A stretch of 64,000 nt of DNA from Desulfurococcus sp. (GTDB lineage: Archaea; Thermoproteota; Thermoprotei_A; Sulfolobales; Desulfurococcaceae), in contig JAPNUX010000003.1 in the NCBI GenBank assembly GCA_026626905.1, positions 124,001 to 188,000 on the forward strand, read 5' to 3'. A model generated the notes under the pieces. It was not told the origin of the DNA. It did no database searches and saw only the letters and a program-made list of their open reading frames with translations. Every line of letters begins with the position of its first letter. The first letter of the stretch is position 1. This document shows, in pieces, positions 51,342-59,369 of the stretch. The translations under genes were made by a program, and so were the position numbers.

Positions 51342-52817
51342 ATGCTACCCGAGGAGAAGGTCGGCATTATTGGATGGGGCTCCTACATACCCAGGTGGAG
51401 AATGTCGGTGAGCGAGATAGTCAGAGTATGGGGCTTCAACCCTCATGAGCCGGAGTCCCTAGCTGTATCAGAGAAGAGTGTTGCAGGCCCTGATGAAGAC
51501 TCCGTCACCATGGGGTGGGAGGCTGCCAGAAACGCTTTGAGAAGAGCTGGCGTGGATCCTAGTAGAATAGGAGCAGTGTGGTTTGGAACCGAGAGTAAGC
51601 CGTATGCTGTCAAGCCTTCAGCAACTATTATAGCTGAAGCACTAGGCATAACACCCAATACAATGGCATCAGACCTAGAGTTCGCCTGCAGAGCGGCTAG
51701 CGAAGCTCTCAGGATAAGCATTGGCTCGATCGCCTCAGGGTTAATAAAGTATGCTCTAATTATAGGTAGCGATACAGCTCAAGCCAACCCCGGCGACGTC
51801 TTAGAGTTCACTGCATCATCCGCTGCTACAGCAATAGTGACGGGGCCTCGAGAGGAGGCAGCAGCATACTTCGAGGCGAGTACCTCGTTCGTTACAGACA
51901 CCCCTGACTTCTGGCGGAGGGATACCAAGCGCTTCCCGCTTCACGGTGAAGCCTTCACAGGTGAGCCAGCATACTTCCACCACATAGTGGGAGCTGTAAA
52001 AGCCCTCTTCGAGAAGACTGGTTTAAAGCCAGGGGACTTCGATTACGCGATATTTCACCAGCCTAACGGTACATTCCCTATTAGAGTAGCTAGAGTCCTC
52101 GGGATACCTAAGGAGAAGGTTCTACCAGGCCTTGTAACCCCTTACATAGGCAACAGCTATAATTCGTCAGCTCTAATAGGTCTCTCAAGAGTACTTGATA
52201 AAGCGAAGCCAGGGGAGAGAATACTACTAGCACCATTCGGTAGCGGTGCTGGAAGCGACGCGTACAGCATAGTAGTAACAGATAGAGTAGTTGAGAAGCA
52301 GAGTCTAGCGCCAACAGTAGACGACTACCTCTCGAGAAAAAGCTATGTGGACTACGCAGTATACGCTAGGTTCAGGAGGCTCATCGAGAGAATAAATACA
52401 GGTGCATCAGAGCCTAGAATCCCGCCTTCATGGAGAACCAGGATCGAGAGGTATAGGCTTAAAGCCACCAGGTGCAGGGACTGCGGGAGAGTAGGCTATC
52501 CAGCCTCAAGCACGTGTAGATTCTGCGGGTCAGAAAACATCGAGTACGTAGAACTAATAAACGAGAAGGCTAGACTGGTGACATGGACTGTAATATACAG
52601 TACGATGGATGGCTTCGAGGAGAAGAAGCCAGTAGTAATAGGCATCGTGGAGACTATTAACAGTAAAGCTAGAATAACTGCCCCGCTCACCGATATACTA
52701 TTAGACGAGTTAAAGCCGGGACTACTACTTGAACCAGTCTTAAGGAGGATATCTGAGGGAGGAAACGCCGGGCTCATACACTACGGTGTATCAATGAGGC
52801 CGGCACTAAAACAGTAG
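51342..52817 (+). CDS. Hydroxymethylglutaryl-CoA synthase fused to a DUF35 zinc-ribbon/OB domain
   Basis: Condenses acetyl-CoA with acetoacetyl-CoA in the mevalonate pathway for archaeal lipids. Residues 1-350 are a thiolase-fold HMG-CoA synthase with Glu84 (FGTESKPYAVKPSA), Cys116 (DLEFACRAASEAL) and His239 (IFHQPNG). Residues about 365-490 are a DUF35 unit: zinc ribbon Cys378/381/392/395 (CRDCG, CRFCG) and an OB fold. In most Archaea these are separate proteins bridging HMG-CoA synthase and acetoacetyl-CoA thiolase. No thiolase gene lies nearby. ATG at 51342. Single gene, convergent with the next. Confidence 0.88.
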   Translation: MLPEEKVGIIGWGSYIPRWRMSVSEIVRVWGFNPHEPESLAVSEKSVAGPDEDSVTMGWEAARNALRRAGVDPSRIGAVWFGTESKPYAVKPSATIIAEALGITPNTMASDLEFACRAASEALRISIGSIASGLIKYALIIGSDTAQANPGDVLEFTASSAATAIVTGPREEAAAYFEASTSFVTDTPDFWRRDTKRFPLHGEAFTGEPAYFHHIVGAVKALFEKTGLKPGDFDYAIFHQPNGTFPIRVARVLGIPKEKVLPGLVTPYIGNSYNSSALIGLSRVLDKAKPGERILLAPFGSGAGSDAYSIVVTDRVVEKQSLAPTVDDYLSRKSYVDYAVYARFRRLIERINTGASEPRIPPSWRTRIERYRLKATRCRDCGRVGYPASSTCRFCGSENIEYVELINEKARLVTWTVIYSTMDGFEEKKPVVIGIVETINSKARITAPLTDILLDELKPGLLLEPVLRRISEGGNAGLIHYGVSMRPALKQ

Positions 52818-52909
52818 TTTAAGCCTCCACATGGCAGTGTAATAAAAGTCGCTTAACCATAAATCCTTGCTTTCCTTATTCTCTAGTTATACCTAGGAGC
52901 TACTGGAAT
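52818..52909. other. Convergent spacer
   Basis: A 92-base gap between the HMG-CoA synthase gene and the convergent B12/radical SAM gene. It has short T-rich tracts (about 52868-52882) that could end the rightward transcript. No gene seen. Confidence 0.4.
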
Positions 52910-54490
52910 TTACTGGAGAGGACGGCTGTCATTACTCAGCTTTAAGTAGACTTCGTACTGGCTTTCAGCAATTCTTCTAGAGATACCATCGAGTACTATG
53001 AAATCCCATGGTAGTCTACCACCGAACTCGTAGCCTTCTAACACTCGGGTGTAATCCTCTCGTGCTTCACGTAGAGCCCTCCTCCAGGATGCAAGCCCCC
53101 CTCCCCTGAAAGCTACCTTTAGTATTAGATCATCGAGAGGCTTGCCCGATAAAGCTATGAGAGCTTGAATAAATCCCCACTCTATATCATATGGCCTGGA
53201 TTCGATGAGCCCCTTTAACTCTCTCCTATACAAGCCTAACACGCTTTTAAGTCTCTCAGTTCTCTCCATGCCAATCCACTGGAATATTGTGTGAGGCTTC
53301 GGTATCAAAGGATTTAAGGATACAGCAAGACTCCTATTATGCTTTCTAGCGAAGCCCCCTAGCTCCCTTAAAATCTTGATGTTAGCCTGCACCTCCTCGA
53401 GGCGCTCACCTTTAACCCCGTATATCAAGTAGAGCTTGACGTTAAACCCCTTCTCCAGTACACGCTTAACTACATCTACAATCCTTGATCCTAGATCAGG
53501 GTACTTGAAGAATACTCTCTGAAGCCTCAGCGAGAAGGTTTCGGGGGCTAATGTAAGCGTCCGCTGGCCGATCTCGCGTGCCAGCTCTAAGACTTCATCA
53601 CTCAGCGCTGAGAGCCTCATTGAAGGTAGTGAGGCCTTCACGCCTTCATCTCTAAGATACTCAAGGAGCTTCACGTGAGTTCGCGAGACAGGGAAGGATA
53701 GGCTATATAAGACAACTCTCTTCCCCCATATACTCTCTGAAACCCCCTTGCTCACAATACTTTTGAGCACGGGGAGACTTCGCTCCCTGAAAGGCTGGAA
53801 GACCCTGGTTTCCATGCAGAAGCTACACCAGTACCTGCAGCCTCTGCTAACTTCAAGCTTGAATCCACCACCATACACGGGTTCAACCTCTGGGTTTTCA
53901 ACCTGGTGTATAGGGTGGGGTGCATCATCGAGGTTCTCCACGTATCTTCTAAATACTCTATCACCGTCATTTAATCCAGGTACGTAGACGTATGGAAGCT
54001 CGGAGATAGCTTCGAGGAAGCTTTTCTTCTCCATGGTTTCAAGCCACTTGGATAAGACAGCTTCAAGAGTTGCCTCGGCTTCACCTATTATGAAGGCATC
54101 GATTACCCCGCTATAGGGGACTGGGTTCTCCATGACTACTGGTCCTCCAGCAATCACAGGTATATTGCGCTCTAGCCTTCTCACTGGTACTCCTCCAGCT
54201 GCAAGTAGTCTTACTAAGTTGACTATATCAGGCTCGTAGTGCAGCGTGGTCACAATTAGATTAAAGTTCTTTAAGGGTGTGCCTGTTTCAAGACTCCTAG
54301 GCTCCGGCTCCATGCCGCTAAGCTTCTTGCACGTAAATCTCTCCATGTAAACTTCATCCATGCTATTAGAGATCATATATATTATGTCGGCTGCCAGACT
54401 TGAAATCATCACTCTATAAGTACTCGGGTAGACGTAGGCTACTCTAGCTTTAACCTTAAGTGGATTCTTATATACAGTATTATACTCCAA
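52910..54490 (-). CDS. B12-binding-domain radical SAM protein
   Basis: A 526-residue enzyme. The N-terminal part (about 15-160) resembles a cobalamin-binding-like Rossmann domain (VAYVYPSTY, FNLIVTTLHYEPD, VIAGGPVVMENP). The radical SAM core has VSRGCRYWCSFCME (Cys218, Cys222, Cys225), then APETFSLRL and LYLIYGVKGE. The canonical B12 ligand motif D-x-H-x-x-G is not obvious, so cobalamin may not bind. Function is unknown; related archaeal proteins are annotated as Fe-S oxidoreductases. TTG at 54490 follows GGTGAAGG. Divergent from the aminotransferase gene. Confidence 0.82.
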   Translation of the reverse strand: MEYNTVYKNPLKVKARVAYVYPSTYRVMISSLAADIIYMISNSMDEVYMERFTCKKLSGMEPEPRSLETGTPLKNFNLIVTTLHYEPDIVNLVRLLAAGGVPVRRLERNIPVIAGGPVVMENPVPYSGVIDAFIIGEAEATLEAVLSKWLETMEKKSFLEAISELPYVYVPGLNDGDRVFRRYVENLDDAPHPIHQVENPEVEPVYGGGFKLEVSRGCRYWCSFCMETRVFQPFRERSLPVLKSIVSKGVSESIWGKRVVLYSLSFPVSRTHVKLLEYLRDEGVKASLPSMRLSALSDEVLELAREIGQRTLTLAPETFSLRLQRVFFKYPDLGSRIVDVVKRVLEKGFNVKLYLIYGVKGERLEEVQANIKILRELGGFARKHNRSLAVSLNPLIPKPHTIFQWIGMERTERLKSVLGLYRRELKGLIESRPYDIEWGFIQALIALSGKPLDDLILKVAFRGGGLASWRRALREAREDYTRVLEGYEFGGRLPWDFIVLDGISRRIAESQYEVYLKLSNDSRPLQ

Positions 54491-54562
54491 TGCGAGCCTT
54501 CACCTATATATAAAGCTTTATATACCGTATATACATATACACGTTACCCCGGGTGGAACATA
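54491..54562. promoter_or_regulatory. Divergent promoter region with overlapping TATA boxes
   Basis: Between the radical SAM gene and the aminotransferase lie several TATA-like elements: TATATATAAAG (about 54506-54516), TTTATATAC (about 54518-54526) and TATATACATATA (about 54528-54539). AAGCTTTATATA reads as TATA on both strands, so the two genes may compete for TBP. Confidence 0.5.
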
Positions 54563-55774
54563 GTGGACTACTCCCGGTTCTTAAGTAATACAGCTAAGAG
54601 CATTAAAGCCTCCGAGATACGCGAGCTACTAGCATTAATCAGAGGAAGAAAGGATGTTATAAGCTTAGCTGGAGGAATACCCGACCCAGTTCTCTTTCCC
54701 CGTGAAGAGCTAGCTAGGATTGCAAGCATGGTTATCGAGAAGTATGGTGATTATGCTTTACAGTACAGTGAGACAAAAGGGATTATAGAGGTTCGCGAGA
54801 CTCTAAGTGATTTTCTAGCGAGGAAGAGAGGTATTATAGCAGACGCTGAGAACATTATTATAACAGCTGGCAGCCAGTCAGGCCTGGATATCATATCAAG
54901 GACTCTCCTCAACCCAGGCGACATAGTTATAACAGAGAGCCCCTCATATCTGGCAGCACTAGGAGCATTTAAAGCGAATGGAGCAAGGCTAATGGGTGTT
55001 AAAATAGATGAGCACGGCATGAGAACAGATATACTTGAAGAGAAGCTGAGAGCTCTAGGTGATGAGGCAAGGAGAGTCAAGTTCGTGTACGTGATTCCCG
55101 TTGGGCAGAACCCAGCTGGTACAACTATGACTAAGGATAGAAAAAAGCATCTACTAGAAATAGCGTCGAAATACGACTTGCTAATCGTGGAGGACGACCC
55201 CTACAGCTATATAATATACGAGGAGGGAGCTGAAACCTCATCTCTTAAAAGCATGGATGCCGAGGGGAGAGTAATATATTTGAGTACTGTAAGCAAGATA
55301 CTAGCCCCCGGCTTGAGAATCGGGTGGATAGTAGCTGAAGGAGAGCTCACGAGGAAATTAGAGATCGTTAAGCAGTACGTGGATTTACACTCTCCAACCC
55401 TAAACCAGTTCATAGTAGCTGAGGCTATCAAGACAGGTATAGTAGAGAGAGTAATAGCCAGGGCAGTACCACACTACAAGGCTAAAAGAGATACAATGCT
55501 GAAGGCAATTGAAGAAAACTTCCCTGATTACACGTGGTATAGTAGGCCCATAGGAGGACTCTTCATCTTCACATACGTCTACAAGGATAGATTCGATGCC
55601 GGCTTACTTCTAGAGAAAGCTGTAAGAGAATACAAGATTGCATATGTCCCAGGAGGAAGCTTCCACCCTGAGGGTGATGGAGTAAACAGTATGAGGCTCA
55701 ACTTCAGCTACCCTTCACATGAGCAGATTAGAGAGGGGATTGAAAGACTAGCTAGGTTGATCAAGGAGGCCTAA
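54563..55774 (+). CDS. PLP-dependent aminotransferase (class I, 2-aminoadipate/aromatic type)
   Basis: A 403-residue fold-type-I aminotransferase. The features are SLAGGIPDP (about 34-42), the phosphate loop TAGSQSGLD, PVGQNPAGTTMT (about 179-190), EDDPYSYI, the Schiff-base Lys245 in STVSKILAPG and Arg252 (LRIGW). SLAGGIPDP and this Lys context are typical of LysN/KAT-type enzymes that use 2-aminoadipate, aromatic or branched-chain amino acids. Which is unclear. The start is GTG at 54563. It is divergent from a radical SAM gene and ends 24 bases before the convergent MDR-like gene. Confidence 0.88.
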   Translation: MDYSRFLSNTAKSIKASEIRELLALIRGRKDVISLAGGIPDPVLFPREELARIASMVIEKYGDYALQYSETKGIIEVRETLSDFLARKRGIIADAENIIITAGSQSGLDIISRTLLNPGDIVITESPSYLAALGAFKANGARLMGVKIDEHGMRTDILEEKLRALGDEARRVKFVYVIPVGQNPAGTTMTKDRKKHLLEIASKYDLLIVEDDPYSYIIYEEGAETSSLKSMDAEGRVIYLSTVSKILAPGLRIGWIVAEGELTRKLEIVKQYVDLHSPTLNQFIVAEAIKTGIVERVIARAVPHYKAKRDTMLKAIEENFPDYTWYSRPIGGLFIFTYVYKDRFDAGLLLEKAVREYKIAYVPGGSFHPEGDGVNSMRLNFSYPSHEQIREGIERLARLIKEA

Positions 55775-55798
55775 AGCCTAGACTATTAATCTAGCCTG

Positions 55799-56674
55799 TT
55801 ATTCGAGTGAGACTATGAATCCAAGTCCACGAGGAGGTAGTAGTCCAATAGCTTTTTCTACATCATCAATTTTAACGACTCTTATATTTCTCGCTATCTC
55901 ACGCACCAGTACTTCAGTTAGCTGAGGTTTTACAACTCTAACTCTATCCTTGTAGACTACTTCAATTTTCTCGACTCCGGGGTCTACTGGGATCCATGCA
56001 GTGAATGAGAGAGGAGAGACTACTATCCTACGTGGATGGAGGAGTTTTAATAGCTTATAGTTAACGCTAACGCCGGGTTCAGTGAGCACGAGGACATCAA
56101 CTCTCTCAGGGAGATTGCTTACATGCTTAACTGTGTTTAAGCCTAGCTGGAGAGCTGGTTTAGAATACCCCTCACAGTATAGGATTGGTTCTCCTAAACC
56201 CTCCCTGAGAACAGTTAGCGCTGAGGAGAGAGCTGTAACACCACAGCCTGAAACCACTACTACTCCACCGGCCTCGGAACCCAGTTCCACACCGTGCGCG
56301 ACGAGAGGCTTAATAGCCATGAAGGGATTGGCTTCTAAGTGCTCTTCTAGAATGTACTCGGGTTTAATCGCTGTGTAGCTGGTTAGTAGTCCATCCGCAT
56401 TATATGCTAACACGTTATGACGGCTTATAGGTGACACAATAAGATAGCTTCCCACGAAGCCTTCGACACCAATGGATTCAATAGCTTTAACAACACCTGT
56501 AGAACCTAAGACTACTCTTCCAGGTAGTGGTAGGGTATTATTGAGAATACTCTCCTCCAGCTGGCCTATGTAAACGTATACAGTCTTCGCTAGAATACTA
56601 CCTTGCTCAATCTTCACGAACGGGGTGTCAACAATCCTCACGCCGCCATCAAACACTAGGCTGCGCTGCCTCAA
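55799..56674 (-). CDS. Degenerate MDR/alcohol-dehydrogenase-like protein
   Basis: A 291-residue protein with the layout of a medium-chain dehydrogenase. The GroES-like half has RVVLGSTGVVKAIESIG and YLIVSPISRHN (matching the usual G-H-E-x-x-G-x-V and G-D-x-V segments without the zinc-ligand Cys and His). The Rossmann half has VVVVSGCGVTALSSALTVLR in the position of the GxGxxG motif, then a second Rossmann part. Zinc ligands are absent, and it is shorter than usual (340). It may be a non-catalytic or zinc-free reductase. It is convergent with the aminotransferase. Confidence 0.55.
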   Translation of the reverse strand: MRQRSLVFDGGVRIVDTPFVKIEQGSILAKTVYVYIGQLEESILNNTLPLPGRVVLGSTGVVKAIESIGVEGFVGSYLIVSPISRHNVLAYNADGLLTSYTAIKPEYILEEHLEANPFMAIKPLVAHGVELGSEAGGVVVVSGCGVTALSSALTVLREGLGEPILYCEGYSKPALQLGLNTVKHVSNLPERVDVLVLTEPGVSVNYKLLKLLHPRRIVVSPLSFTAWIPVDPGVEKIEVVYKDRVRVVKPQLTEVLVREIARNIRVVKIDDVEKAIGLLPPRGLGFIVSLE

Positions 56675-56758
56675 CTAGAACACCTAAACCTTTTATACTG
56701 CTACTACATTATATTCGGCTCAGCTGAGTTTTATGCATGTTTACACGGGGTGTTACTG

Positions 56759-57112
56759 ATGCACTCAGACACCACTGGATCCACGAGAATCTGGGATATA
56801 AACTTACACTGGGTCAGTAAGGATACGCGTGCTAGGCTAATAGAGCTAATGCTGTCAACTAGGAGTGTAACAGAGCTATCAAGGGATCTAGGTATATCTC
56901 CAACAGCTATAAGAAAGTACGTTAAGAAAGTAGCTTACCCCAGCGACGAGGTTCTCCAGAGAGTCCTCGAAAACCTAGCACCCTACGAGATGGATGAAGC
57001 TATAAGAATGCTCATAAGTGATCTATTCGAATCAATTAGAGCACTCTACAATGCTCTTGATGGAAAGCACAGAGACTACTTTAAGAATCTTCTAGCAAGC
57101 CTGGTAACCTAA
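56759..57112 (+). CDS. HTH DNA-binding protein, first gene of an unknown four-gene cassette
   Basis: About 117 residues. A helix-turn-helix is seen at about 38-62 (RSVTELSRDLGISPTAIRKY), then a helical C-terminal region (PYEMDEAIRMLISDLFESIR). ATG at 56759 follows GGGGTG by eight bases; the GTG at 56750 is part of that site. Similar short HTH proteins head clusters in many Crenarchaeota, but I cannot name a regulon. Three uncharacterised genes follow within 10 bases or with overlap, so a polycistronic transcript is likely. Confidence 0.7.
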   Translation: MHSDTTGSTRIWDINLHWVSKDTRARLIELMLSTRSVTELSRDLGISPTAIRKYVKKVAYPSDEVLQRVLENLAPYEMDEAIRMLISDLFESIRALYNALDGKHRDYFKNLLASLVT

Positions 57113-57122
57113 GGATGGTAAA

Positions 57123-57509
57123 TTGAGAGAGAAACCTTTTCTAGCGAGTGGTAAAATACTGGGTGGATACCCCCTCCTAGTTAAATACTTCGAGATCTGC
57201 AGCTCCGAGAAGAAAAGTCCAGAGTGCGCTGAGCTCCTCCCTACAAGAGGGATCCTAGAGGAAATCAGCGTGCTTGTAAGCAGGGATTCAAAAACCTTCA
57301 TCGAGATACTTGAGAAGCTAGAGGAGAGCTTAGCAGGGAAAGTAGACTGCACGATAGCGGTGAAAGCATACGACTCGGTATATGGTGTTAAACCCGCTTG
57401 CAGTGAAGCTGTTAAAGCTCTCCTAAGAGAGGTGGTCGCCTGGTACCTTGAGATAGCTGAAGCGTTAGGGCTCGTAAAGCTTAGTAAATCATGGGAGAGG
57501 AGGGAGTAG
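57123..57509 (+). CDS. Hypothetical protein, cassette gene 2
   Basis: A 128-residue protein I do not recognise. It has four Cys (CSSEKKSPEC about 27-36, then DCTIAV and PACSEA later) and a long C-terminal helix region (AVKALLREVVAWYLEIAEAL). TTG at 57123 starts 10 bases after gene 1 and it ends three bases before gene 3. The paired Cys are spaced too widely for a classic zinc finger, yet could form disulfides. No function assigned. Confidence 0.6.
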   Translation: MREKPFLASGKILGGYPLLVKYFEICSSEKKSPECAELLPTRGILEEISVLVSRDSKTFIEILEKLEESLAGKVDCTIAVKAYDSVYGVKPACSEAVKALLREVVAWYLEIAEALGLVKLSKSWERRE

Positions 57510-57512
57510 CTT

Positions 57513-57806
57513 TTGCTGACGAGAAAAGATATCGCGGAGATCCTAGTAAAGCTTGCAAGCATATTAAAGCGAGATCTAGGGGAAGTTAGAGTTAAGGAGA
57601 TAAGAGAAGGGAGAAGCGAGTTTCAAGTCTACATTAACTTAGGTAGTAATCCTTCAGGTGTATCCCGCGTAAAGATTATTATCAAAAAAGATTATAGCAG
57701 GGTGAGAGTATACTCGGGTATAGCAAGCCTGGATATCAGGGTCAAAAGGCTTCTACTCAGAGAGCTATCACGCATACAAGGTGAGAAGCGTGAGACAGCC
57801 ACATAA
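57513..57806 (+). CDS. Hypothetical protein, cassette gene 3
   Basis: A 97-residue basic protein. A helix (DIAEILVKLASILKRDLG) is followed by three or four beta strands (EFQVYINLG, VKIIIKKDYSRVRVYSG) and a C-terminal basic helix (DIRVKRLLLRELSRIQ). The alpha-beta-alpha layout with basic strands could suit nucleic acid or protein binding (weak inference). TTG at 57513; its end overlaps gene 4 by 17-26 bases. Confidence 0.6.
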   Translation: MLTRKDIAEILVKLASILKRDLGEVRVKEIREGRSEFQVYINLGSNPSGVSRVKIIIKKDYSRVRVYSGIASLDIRVKRLLLRELSRIQGEKRETAT

Positions 57807-58515
57807 GAAGAGGATTCAGGTAGCCATCTCAATTCTAAGTGAAGCAGTGAAAAAGCCTGGTGAATTAAATAGGAGTGAATTAGTAGAACTCTTAAGGCGT
57901 GCATACGAGAAAGCTGGATTAAATCCCATTAGAGGCACAGCCCTGCCCCCTGACATATACGATAAGGAGCTTACTACACTCTACGTGATCAGCAAATATG
58001 GGCTAGGCGTTCTAAACGACTACCCCTCGCTCTCCACGAAAGTATTCTACATTGAGGAGACACTGGAGGAAGCCCTGAACCTCATCCTGCAGAATAGGTT
58101 TGATGAAGCTAGAGAGAAAATTAAATCTATTTCACCCTCAGGTGTTATCGATAGCAACATGATAGCAAGACTCTTGAGGATACCGATGACCAAGCTAGTT
58201 CTCGGGTTTATAGGTGAAGATGAATTCTCGAGAATACTTCATAAAGCTCTGGAAACTTTCCCTGAAGATGAGAAGACCATAAGAAACTATGCGAGATTCT
58301 TCGTAGGCTTCAAGGTGGCTGAAGCCATATACAAAGGGGAAGTTAAGTCTAGAGAGTATAAGGAGGCCCTTAAGAGAGCCCTCGCCCTTAGAATAGGGTT
58401 CCCTAAAGCCACTCCAAGCGATGCTTACATTAAAGCGATAGCTGAAGCAGTCTTTAACATGCGTGAGGAGGAACTAGGAAAGATATTGAAGGTTACCGAG
58501 AAGGCAGATAAGTAA
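57790..58515 (+). CDS. Crenarchaeal conserved protein, cassette gene 4 (possibly DUF2192)
   Basis: A 241-residue mostly helical protein. The N-terminal half has ILSEAVKKPGELNRSELVEL and a Gly/Pro turn GTALPPDIYDKELTTLY. The C-terminal half has DEFSRILHKALETFPEDEKT and YARFFVGFKVAEAIYKGEV. It recalls a crenarchaeal domain family that I tentatively equate with DUF2192; this needs a profile search. GTG at 57790 has AGGTGAG four bases upstream, and GTG 57781 lies in the same site. Its stop codon is followed at once by a palindrome. Function unknown. Confidence 0.65.
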   Translation: MRQPHKKRIQVAISILSEAVKKPGELNRSELVELLRRAYEKAGLNPIRGTALPPDIYDKELTTLYVISKYGLGVLNDYPSLSTKVFYIEETLEEALNLILQNRFDEAREKIKSISPSGVIDSNMIARLLRIPMTKLVLGFIGEDEFSRILHKALETFPEDEKTIRNYARFFVGFKVAEAIYKGEVKSREYKEALKRALALRIGFPKATPSDAYIKAIAEAVFNMREEELGKILKVTEKADK

Positions 58516-58536
58516 AGGTGACATGTCACCATTTAC
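58512..58536. repeat. Palindromic hairpin at the end of the cassette
   Basis: GGTGACATGTCACC (58517-58530) is a perfect 14-bp palindrome. With flanking GTAAA (58512-58516) and TTTAC (58532-58536) it extends to a 24-base hairpin with one bulged A. It begins at the TAA stop of the cassette's last gene. It has no T-run, so it may protect mRNA ends or mark processing rather than terminate. Confidence 0.45.
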
Positions 58537-58570
58537 CTGCAAGCTTAGAGAGCAGATCTAGGTAAGGGAG

Positions 58571-59368
58571 CTAGCCTGGTGAAAACCCGGGTTTACATTT
58601 AACCCCTTGTCTTCTGCACTCAGATAATACGGTTTCTTCAATCCTATACTGCTCCCTGTAAACTCTACTAAGGAGGCTGTAAAGGGGGTGTGATGGCGTC
58701 TTCATAAACTCCTTTACGTGGAGTACATCATAATATAGTATAGCATTCAGCTCCCTTGCTAACTCTACCAGGCTTCTAATTGTATCATGATCACTGTTTA
58801 AACCCGGGATTATCGGCCCGTAGAAAACCCATACTGGAATACCCTTCTCGGAGAGAGCTCTAAGTGCTCTCACCCTAGCACTTGGAGGTGGAGCATTAGG
58901 CTCTATTATGGCTGAGACCTCTTCATCTAGTGTTGTTATAGTGAATCCAACATCCACGAGCTTATTGTAGTCGGCTAGTAAGCCTGCGTCTCTTAGAATC
59001 AACGGGTTCTTAGTTTGAATACTTACATGGAAGCCGTGGGGGAGCAGGAGTTCCAGCGACCTGCGGCTTAACTTGTATACAGCTTCAATAGGCTGGTAGC
59101 CGTCTGTTATAGTGCCGAGCCCTACTGTCCCTTTAGGGTACCTTCTCACCTCTCTTTTCAGTGAGTCTATTAAATCCTTCTTGACAACTACAATCTCCCC
59201 CCAGTTACCGCTGACAGCTTTATTCTTAGTGTAAAGTCTAGCGTAGCAGTATATGCATGCATGAGAGCAACCAACATAAGGGTTTAAAGCGTAGTCGAGT
59301 CCTGGTAGCCTGCTCTTAGAGAGAGCTTTCCCGTATCTGGCTTCAACTACTCTGAAACTCCACTTCAA
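58571..59368 (-). CDS. Radical SAM protein of the spore-photoproduct-lyase-like (SPL) family
   Basis: A 265-residue member of the SplB/Rv2578c-type radical SAM family. The motif YVGCSHACIYCYAR (Cys34, Cys38, Cys41), preceded by LNPYVGC, is diagnostic of this group. The rest includes GLGTITDGYQPIE, SIQTKNPLILRD and VFYGPIIPGLN. Family members are linked to DNA photoproduct repair only in spore-formers; archaeal roles are unknown. It starts two bases before the nre stop in the same direction, so the pair is probably co-transcribed. A DNA-repair link through Nre is inference. Confidence 0.82.
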   Translation of the reverse strand: MKWSFRVVEARYGKALSKSRLPGLDYALNPYVGCSHACIYCYARLYTKNKAVSGNWGEIVVVKKDLIDSLKREVRRYPKGTVGLGTITDGYQPIEAVYKLSRRSLELLLPHGFHVSIQTKNPLILRDAGLLADYNKLVDVGFTITTLDEEVSAIIEPNAPPPSARVRALRALSEKGIPVWVFYGPIIPGLNSDHDTIRSLVELARELNAILYYDVLHVKEFMKTPSHPLYSLLSRVYREQYRIEETVLSECRRQGVKCKPGFSPG

Positions 59369-59369
59369 T

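Noticed and set aside
52910-54490. Assignment of the radical SAM protein as a true cobalamin enzyme
   Set aside because: The N-terminal Rossmann-like part lacks an obvious D-x-H-x-x-G cobalamin motif, so only the fold-level name is kept.
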